Assembly (NCBI GenBank): GCA_964510495.1
Contig: CAZECR010000047.1
Location: 1 to 5,160, forward strand
Length of the DNA: 5,160 bases
Direction: 5' to 3'
DNA from: CAZECR01 sp964510495
GTDB lineage: Bacteria > Patescibacteriota > Patescibacteriia > Magasanikbacterales > GWA2-37-8
Positions 1 through 4,293 of this stretch are shown here, piece by piece. The stretch's first letter is position 1, and every line of letters starts with the position of its first letter. The position numbers and the translations under genes were made by a program. Below the pieces are notes generated by a model, which was not told where the DNA came from, ran no database searches, and saw only the letters and a list, made by a program, of their open reading frames with translations.

Positions 1-1
1 T

Positions 2-577
2 ATGATCGACCCTAAATACTTTGGAAAAGTCCGCGAAGAACTTTTGGCCTATGCCGAGAAGCGTCGAGAGGTTATTAAAATGACCGGGGACGCACAGCAC
101 CAGTCCAAACGGGCTATTTTTGCGCTCCAGCGCGATGATGCTGCTGAAGCCAAGAAATGTTTAGACGAAGCCGGAAGTCTTCTCATGAGTGTCAATAAAA
201 AATTCCAGAAGGATCAGCGTTTGTTTAATGAAGGGTCGTACCGCGCGAGTCTCGAAGAATTTGCCGAAGCAATGTTGTTTAACCAATTTTTATCAAACAA
301 ATCTATTGGCGAAATCAAAGGTTTCAAAGTAGATCCTGATATTTATATTAGCGGCCTCGCCGATGTGCCGGGTGAAATTTTGCGCTATGCGATTAAATCG
401 GCAACGGAACGAAATTTCTTGATGGTTAAAAAATGCTATGATGTTTGCGAACGGATAATCAGCGAAATGGTAGATATGGATTTGACCGGCTACAACCGTC
501 AGAAGTTTGATCAGGCCAAGGGGGCGCTCAATAAATTGCAGCAAGTTGTCTACGAAGTAAGTTTGCAGCAGAAATAA
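2..577 (+). CDS. Translin/TRAX-family protein, probable RNA-binding endoribonuclease
   Basis: A 191-residue, almost wholly helical soluble protein that I place in the translin family. Family members form octameric shells that bind RNA or single-stranded DNA; the TRAX subunit (C3PO) and archaeal homologues cut RNA. Seen: a charged N-terminal helix with a QSKRAIFALQR stretch (about 34-44), as in family RNA-binding helices; the block SLEEFAEAMLF (83-93); and the signature GLADVPGEILRYAI (118-131), close to the eukaryotic GLxDLTGELMRxAI. The acidic residues known to be catalytic in TRAX (E-x2-E and D-x3-E) correspond to E86, E89, D121 and E125, so activity is plausible. Length is near that of archaeal members (about 200). 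The ATG at base 2 gives a natural N-terminus, but sequence upstream is missing, so an earlier start cannot be excluded. The Mur ligase gene starts 21 bases downstream, probably in the same operon. Family call is firm; substrate is unknown. Confidence 0.85.
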   Translation: MIDPKYFGKVREELLAYAEKRREVIKMTGDAQHQSKRAIFALQRDDAAEAKKCLDEAGSLLMSVNKKFQKDQRLFNEGSYRASLEEFAEAMLFNQFLSNKSIGEIKGFKVDPDIYISGLADVPGEILRYAIKSATERNFLMVKKCYDVCERIISEMVDMDLTGYNRQKFDQAKGALNKLQQVVYEVSLQQK

Positions 578-598
578 TTTGTTCGTTGTTGAAAGCAT

Positions 599-1888
599 GT
601 GTTAAAAAACATATTTCACTGGTTAGTGCCACAGGTAAAAGACAGGCAGTACGGCCAGCCCGGTAAAAAATTAATCGTGATCGGAGTGACCGGTACCAAA
701 GGCAAGTCAAGCACGTGCCGTTTTATTGCGTCCGTTCTCGAAGCCGGTGGATACAAAGTTGGCATGATGACGACGGTTGAATTTCAGATCGGCACCGAGC
801 GATTTGTGAACAAACAAAAGATGAGCATGCTTGGGAAGGGTCAAATCCAGGAAATGCTCGCCAAAATGGTGGCAGTAGGTTGCGAATATGCAGTAGTTGA
901 AACATCGTCGCAGGGGATACTCCAGAATCGTCACTTAGGTGTGCATTATGATATCGCCGTATTTACCAACCTCGGTCGTGAGCATGTCGAGGCGCATGGG
1001 AGTTACGAAAATTTACGAGCGGATAAAGGTAAGCTTTTTAAATTACTCAAAACCGAACCCAACAAAATTTTGAATGGCAAAAAAATTCCAAAAATAAATA
1101 TTGTTAATAGTGATGACCCTGAAGCCGAATTTTTTGGCGCTTTTCCGGCGGATGAGTATTGGTCCTATGGTACTGGCAACGCGGCAGGCCGTTCGGCGAA
1201 ATATGTTTTGGGCGAAGCAGTTCACGCTACTGATCGCGGTGTTTCTTTTCGAGTAAGTGGTAATTCCTATCAGTTGCATATTATCGGAGCGTTTAATGTG
1301 CCTAATGCCTTAGCTGCGATTGCGGTAGGGCTGTCACAAGGAATAGCGCCGGAGCGTATTGCCAAAGGGCTTGCGAGTGTGACGAGCATCGCTGGACGGA
1401 TGGAGTTTGTGCAGGCTGGACAGCCGTTTAAAGTGGTAGTGGATTATGCTCATGAGCCCATGAGCCTCACAGCGCTCTTTACGGCCCTTAAAACCCTTGT
1501 AGGGCCCGAAAAACAGGTGATTGGCATAGTAGGCTCAGATGGCGGTGGTCGTGATAAAGGCAAACGAGTCGAGATGGGCAAAATTGCTGGAAAACTCTGC
1601 GATAAAGTGGTTATTACCGATGTAAATTGCTACGATGAAGACCCGGCAGAAATTGCCGAAATGCTGGCTGTCGGCGCGCGTGAGGCGGGTAAAAAAGATG
1701 GAGTAGATTTGTTTGTCGAAATCGATCGCCGAGCGGGCATCGCCAAAGCCTTCGAGCTCGCCAAGGCAGGGGACGCGGTGGCGATTACAGCCAAGGGGAC
1801 AGAACCGTATATTGCAGTAGCAGAGGGAAAACAAATTCCTTGGAGTGATGCTGCTGTTGCGAAGGAGCTATTGACTAAAAAAGTATAG
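599..1888 (+). CDS. Mur ligase family protein, MurE-like, lacking the N-terminal UDP-binding domain
   Basis: A 429-residue ATP-dependent amide ligase, most like MurE, which adds the third amino acid to UDP-MurNAc-dipeptide in cytoplasmic peptidoglycan synthesis. Seen: P-loop GVTGTKGKSST (29-39); ETSSQG (101-106); TNLGREHVEAHG (123-134); KGKLF (143-147), whose K143 matches the carbamylated lysine of Mur ligases; the central-domain end GAFNVPNALAAIA (230-242); and a C-terminal ligase domain with VDYAHEP (281-287), DGGGRDKGKR (314-323) and DEDP (346-349). The P-loop lies about 80 residues earlier than in E. coli MurE (495 aa), so the N-terminal UDP-binding domain is absent. The site that is DNPR in diaminopimelate-adding MurE reads VNCY (342-345), so the added residue cannot be assigned. 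The start is GTG at 599, with no clear Shine-Dalgarno; an in-frame GTG at 626 is a weaker alternative. Probably co-transcribed with the flanking genes. A different Mur-type substrate is possible. Confidence 0.88.
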   Translation: MLKNIFHWLVPQVKDRQYGQPGKKLIVIGVTGTKGKSSTCRFIASVLEAGGYKVGMMTTVEFQIGTERFVNKQKMSMLGKGQIQEMLAKMVAVGCEYAVVETSSQGILQNRHLGVHYDIAVFTNLGREHVEAHGSYENLRADKGKLFKLLKTEPNKILNGKKIPKINIVNSDDPEAEFFGAFPADEYWSYGTGNAAGRSAKYVLGEAVHATDRGVSFRVSGNSYQLHIIGAFNVPNALAAIAVGLSQGIAPERIAKGLASVTSIAGRMEFVQAGQPFKVVVDYAHEPMSLTALFTALKTLVGPEKQVIGIVGSDGGGRDKGKRVEMGKIAGKLCDKVVITDVNCYDEDPAEIAEMLAVGAREAGKKDGVDLFVEIDRRAGIAKAFELAKAGDAVAITAKGTEPYIAVAEGKQIPWSDAAVAKELLTKKV

Positions 1889-1902
1889 TACATGTTTAAG
1901 GT

Positions 1903-2535
1903 ATGCTCGATCGTAAAATTAATTTAGGAGCAGACGAACGTATTGATCAGATAATAAACCAGCATTATTTTCGTTTTATTGGAAAATATTTTTTTGCAAC
2001 CGCACTTTTGTTTATTGTTTCTTTTTTTAGCGTTTGGCTCCTACATCACGATTGGTGGGGTGAAACGCTTTTGACGCTTGGAGTCGTTACCGGCCTCTTC
2101 ATACTTGCCCGCACCTGGCTGGTGCATACGGGGAATGTTTTGGTGATAACGTCAGAGCGCGTGGTGCGCGTCCACAGGCGGGGTTGGTTTGATGAACTGG
2201 TTACCTCAATTAATTTTGAGGATATTAGTAGCACTACAATTCGTCGGCAGGGGGTATGGGGTCGTTTTTTAAAGTATGGAACAATCGTGCTGCGTGGCGC
2301 TGAAGACGGTCTGGCAATGGAAATGTCGTTTGTGCCTGATCCTCAACAGGTTGAACAAAGTTTGTTTGATCAGCGTAAACGCATTGATGAAACAGCTGAA
2401 CGGACTGATCGCGATAGTGTCTATGGACGTTTTTTACTTTTGCTTCCCGAGTTTTCTGTGAATGAGCTAAACGCGGTCGGAGAAGCCATTGAACGACAAT
2501 TGGCGGAGCGGACGCACCTTGGCCCCGAAGCGTAA
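1903..2535 (+). CDS. Membrane protein with two TM helices and a bacterial PH domain
   Basis: A 210-residue inner-membrane protein of unknown function. Seen: a charged N-terminus (1-25); two hydrophobic helices at about 29-47 and 54-73 joined by a short HHDWWGE turn; then a beta-rich domain at about 76-155 with the repeating strands of a bacterial PH domain (the YdbS-like bPH type): VLVITSERVVRVHRRGWF (79-96), a strand around INFEDISSTTIRRQG (103-117), and FLKYGTIVLRGA (122-133). The two-TM-plus-PH layout is common in Patescibacteria and Firmicutes. The last 50 residues (about 160-210) are charged and probably helical, beyond the domain. ATG at 1903 lies 14 bases after the Mur ligase stop; AAGG sits directly against it, too close to be a normal ribosome binding site. 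It probably ends the first operon, since a promoter for the next genes overlaps its last codons. Fold call is good; role and ligand are unknown. Confidence 0.78.
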   Translation: MLDRKINLGADERIDQIINQHYFRFIGKYFFATALLFIVSFFSVWLLHHDWWGETLLTLGVVTGLFILARTWLVHTGNVLVITSERVVRVHRRGWFDELVTSINFEDISSTTIRRQGVWGRFLKYGTIVLRGAEDGLAMEMSFVPDPQQVEQSLFDQRKRIDETAERTDRDSVYGRFLLLLPEFSVNELNAVGEAIERQLAERTHLGPEA

Positions 2536-2547
2536 AAATGGTATACT
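2519..2547 (+). promoter_or_regulatory. Sigma70-type promoter with extended -10, for the ftsB-like/parvulin unit
   Basis: TTGGCC (2519-2524, four of six matches to TTGACA), a 17-base spacer, and TATACT (2542-2547, five of six matches to TATAAT) preceded by TGG (2539-2541), which forms an extended -10. The expected transcription start is near 2554, leaving a leader of about 59 bases before the ATG at 2613. The -35 overlaps the last codons of the PH-domain gene. An 11-base inverted repeat, TTGCCGGGCAA (2552-2562), sits over the expected start point and might be an operator or a weak hairpin. Confidence 0.55.
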
Positions 2548-2612
2548 GTTTTTGCCGGGCAACTTTTAGGTCTACGGTCTCTTTTCATTAGTAGTTCGAA
2601 CAATTTTGCGTT

Positions 2613-3017
2613 ATGCGCCAGAGCGCTGGAGGTACCTGGAAAAGAATTTTTTATTCACGTTGGTTTTTGGCCGCACTTTTTGTGCTGTGTTTCCTGGTAT
2701 TATTTGCCTATGCTCGCGCGTACTATGCTGATTACCAAGTAGGGCAACAAATCAAGCGTCTCCAAGAAGAAACCAAGGCGCTCCAAGCCAAAAAAATTGA
2801 GACACTTGAACTTTTAAATCATGTTAAATCCTCGGCATTTGTCGAAGAACAGGCTCGTGAAAATCTAAACTTAGTAAAACCAGGCGAAAATATGGTTATT
2901 ATTACCTCACCACAAAAAGTTCGTGGACAAGCAGTGGAGTATGTGGTACAACCAGATGAACCCTTAGTTTCAAACCCAAAACAGTGGTGGAATTACTTTT
3001 TTAAACCCAAATCTTAA
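2613..3017 (+). CDS. FtsB/DivIC-type septum formation initiator protein
   Basis: A 134-residue bitopic membrane protein of the FtsB/DivIC family, which scaffolds the divisome with FtsL and FtsQ and controls septal peptidoglycan synthesis. Seen: a short basic cytoplasmic tail (1-17); one TM helix at about 18-36; a coiled coil at about 40-72 rich in K, E, Q and L; then the family signature SSAFVEEQARENLNLVKPGENMV (around 73-95), in which the ARE-LxLVKPGE core matches the usual AREKLGLVKPGE. The tail contains NPKQWWNYFF (121-130), a Trp/Phe-rich end I associate with CPR members. Length is near that of DivIC (about 125). The ATG at 2613 gives a correct topology; no Shine-Dalgarno precedes it. A GGAGGT at 2628-2633 is inside the gene and has no usable start codon after it. 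The parvulin gene begins 21 bases after the stop, so the two are probably co-transcribed. I leave the symbol blank because FtsB and DivIC cannot be separated here. Confidence 0.85.
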   Translation: MRQSAGGTWKRIFYSRWFLAALFVLCFLVLFAYARAYYADYQVGQQIKRLQEETKALQAKKIETLELLNHVKSSAFVEEQARENLNLVKPGENMVIITSPQKVRGQAVEYVVQPDEPLVSNPKQWWNYFFKPKS

Positions 3018-3023
3018 TTTATT

Positions 3024-3029
3024 TATAAT
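3024..3029 (+). promoter_or_regulatory. Possible -10 element giving a near-leaderless parvulin mRNA
   Basis: An exact TATAAT lies nine bases before the ATG at 3039, in the short gap after the FtsB-like gene. Initiation seven or so bases downstream would start the transcript within about three bases of the ATG. The -35 region at the proper distance (TTAAAC, 3001-3006) matches only three of six. The gap is AT-rich, so chance is a real possibility. Confidence 0.25.
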
Positions 3030-3038
3030 CAGTTTATT

Positions 3039-4079
3039 ATGGATTCTTCTGAAATGCAGCCCGCTCCAGTTGCTGAGCCGGTACGTTCAAAGCCAGGCAA
3101 AGCAAGTGCGAAACATTTCTGGTATGGTATTGGGATTTTTGCAGTCGTAGTCGTTGTTATTGGTTTAGGTATCGGCTTGTATAGTGTGTATGGTCGTTTG
3201 TCGACCAAACCTGCTGTAGTTACCTTTGCCCGGGTTCTTCGTTTGCCGATCGCCAAAGTTGATGGACAAACTATTTTATACAGCGAATTCGCGACCGATC
3301 GTCAGGCGATGACGCTTGTTAATCAATACGACAAGGCTAATAATGGTCCAACAGCGGCTCTGACCGCAGAGCAGCAAACTGATCAGGTTTTATGGCGTTT
3401 AATGAATAATCGCTTGGTGGCAGCTGCTGCAGCTAAATATAATATTAAACTTGATCAAACGCAGGTTACCCAGATTCACGATGAAATCCTCAAGAAATTT
3501 GCTACCCCAGCTGACGCTGATAAAGAGCTTGCTACTCGGTATGGTTGGGACATGGATACCTATACCAGTAAAGTTATTACCCAATACGTGATCCAGAATC
3601 AGTTGGTAGATGCGGTAAGTCAGGATGAAGGCTGGCGCGCCATTGTAAAAGAACATGCTACCAGTGTTTTGGCAAAACTTAAAGCTGGTGGTGATTTCGC
3701 CACGTTAGCTCAACAATACAGCGAAGACACGGATACTGGTAGTCAGGGCGGAGCACTCGATTGGTTTTCAGTAGGTCAAGGAAAAATGGTGCCACAGTTT
3801 GAACAAGCCGCGCAAAATCTCAAAAAAGGAGAATACACCACCGAACTTGTTGAGTCTCCGTATGGTTTTGATATCATTAAACTCGAGGATACTCGTACTA
3901 CCAAAGAAAAAGATCCGGCAACTGGTAAAGAAGTTGACGCCAAGCAAATTAAGACTGCTCATATTGTTTTTGCCTACGCTAATTTGTCTACGTATCTCGA
4001 TTACTTGGCTAGTAAAGCGAATGTACATGTCTATGGAAAAGCAAATAATCCATTTGCAGTTCGTCCGGTAGCTCAATAA
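3039..4079 (+). CDS. Membrane-anchored parvulin-type (PpiC/SurA/PrsA-like) peptidyl-prolyl isomerase or chaperone
   Basis: A 346-residue extracytoplasmic foldase. Seen: a Pro/Ala-rich cytoplasmic tail (1-26); a single TM anchor at about 28-50 with no lipobox Cys; a SurA-N-like helical region (about 68-195) opening with IAKVDGQTILYSEF (71-84); then parvulin-domain blocks LKAGGDFATLAQQYSED (214-230), GGALDWFSVGQGKMVPQFE (237-255) and YGFDIIKLED (275-284). Two oddities: the strand that normally opens a parvulin domain (xxRHILV) is missing before LKAGGDF, and a matching IKTAHIVFA (304-312) occurs after it; and the His of the usual GYHI motif is Asp278. Isomerase activity is therefore uncertain, and a holdase role fits as well. 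Proteins of this type help exported proteins fold. It follows the FtsB-like gene in the same frame after TAA and seven codons. The ATG at 3039 lacks a Shine-Dalgarno. The family is clear; catalytic status is not. Confidence 0.85.
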   Translation: MDSSEMQPAPVAEPVRSKPGKASAKHFWYGIGIFAVVVVVIGLGIGLYSVYGRLSTKPAVVTFARVLRLPIAKVDGQTILYSEFATDRQAMTLVNQYDKANNGPTAALTAEQQTDQVLWRLMNNRLVAAAAAKYNIKLDQTQVTQIHDEILKKFATPADADKELATRYGWDMDTYTSKVITQYVIQNQLVDAVSQDEGWRAIVKEHATSVLAKLKAGGDFATLAQQYSEDTDTGSQGGALDWFSVGQGKMVPQFEQAAQNLKKGEYTTELVESPYGFDIIKLEDTRTTKEKDPATGKEVDAKQIKTAHIVFAYANLSTYLDYLASKANVHVYGKANNPFAVRPVAQ

Positions 4080-4090
4080 AAATTTTGTTC

Positions 4091-4121
4091 AAGGAGCGAG
4101 GGGCACTTCCTTCGCTCTTTT
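4091..4121 (+). terminator. Probable intrinsic terminator after the parvulin gene
   Basis: AAGGAGCGA (4091-4099) can pair with TCGCTCTTT (4112-4120): nine pairs including one G-T wobble. Two more G-C pairs (4100-4101 with 4109-4110) form inside if T4111 bulges. A short T run (4118-4121) follows the GC-rich part. It starts 12 bases after the stop codon and ahead of the tRNA gene. The U tract is short, so termination may be incomplete. Confidence 0.55.
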
Positions 4122-4130
4122 GATGTGGGG

Positions 4131-4142
4131 TGGTTAAATACT
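4131..4142 (+). promoter_or_regulatory. Possible promoter -10 region for the tRNA-Gly gene
   Basis: TGGTTAAATACT lies 22-33 bases before the first base of the tRNA. It can be read as AATACT (4137-4142) or as an extended form with TG at 4131-4132 followed by TTAAAT (4134-4139); each matches four of six -10 positions. The start would fall about 15 bases before the mature 5' end. No convincing -35 is seen, so this rests on position and the preceding terminator. Confidence 0.3.
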
Positions 4143-4163
4143 TTTTGTTTTGCATCTCATTTC

Positions 4164-4237
4164 GCGGGTATAGTATAGTGGTAATATGCGACCTTCCCAA
4201 GGTCGAGCGACGGGTCCGATTCCCGTTACCCGCTCCA
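4164..4237 (+). tRNA. tRNA-Gly (anticodon CCC), 3' CCA encoded
   Basis: A complete cloverleaf reading GGG codons. The acceptor stem GCGGGTA (4164-4170) pairs perfectly with TACCCGC (4227-4233); the discriminator is T4234 and CCA is encoded (4235-4237). The D arm is GTAT/ATAT (4173-4176 with 4184-4187) with loop AGTGGTA, keeping G18 and G19 (4180-4181). The anticodon stem CGACC/GGTCG (4189-4193 with 4201-4205) encloses loop TTCCCAA, giving anticodon CCC at 4196-4198. The variable loop has four bases (AGCG). The T stem is ACGGG/CCCGT (4210-4214 with 4222-4226). The overall pattern resembles E. coli glyU. One oddity: the T loop is TCCGATT, so position 55 is C (4216) instead of the near-universal T that becomes pseudouridine. 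Confidence 0.95.
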
Positions 4238-4243
4238 TATAAT
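4238..4243 (+). promoter_or_regulatory. Consensus -10 hexamer directly after the tRNA, possible promoter for the nuclease gene
   Basis: An exact TATAAT begins at the base after the tRNA CCA. The expected start near 4250 would give a leader of about 44 bases before the ATG at 4294. At 16 to 18 bases upstream the tRNA T arm offers no good -35. The alternative is that the nuclease gene is transcribed by read-through from the tRNA. Confidence 0.35.
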
Positions 4244-4293
4244 ATGCGCTACTGTTAGCACAAGTTTGTACGTGAGAGAATTAATGATTCTGT

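Noticed and set aside
2628..2648. GGAGGT as the true ribosome binding site for a shorter FtsB-like protein.
   Set aside because: No in-frame ATG, GTG or TTG follows at workable spacing; the only option is a rare ATT at 2646. The bases simply encode Gly-Gly.
3015..3041. Read-through of the FtsB-like stop to make a fusion with the parvulin, as both are in one frame.
   Set aside because: The stop is TAA in plain context, and a fusion would put the parvulin's cytoplasmic tail and TM after an extracytoplasmic domain, giving the wrong topology.
3799..4071. A 90-residue frame overlapping the parvulin gene in another frame.
   Set aside because: It lies inside a strong coding gene, has no recognizable domain and reads as a composition shadow; the same holds for the minus-strand frames across the window.
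4169..4187. TATAGT and related -10-like sequences near the 5' end of the tRNA.
   Set aside because: They are explained by the tRNA acceptor and D arm, which must have this sequence to pair.
4164..4237. A tRNA-Gly dedicated to peptidoglycan cross-bridges, because of the altered T loop.
   Set aside because: The staphylococcal examples also change the G18-G19 pair, which is intact here, and no FemX-like gene is visible in the window.
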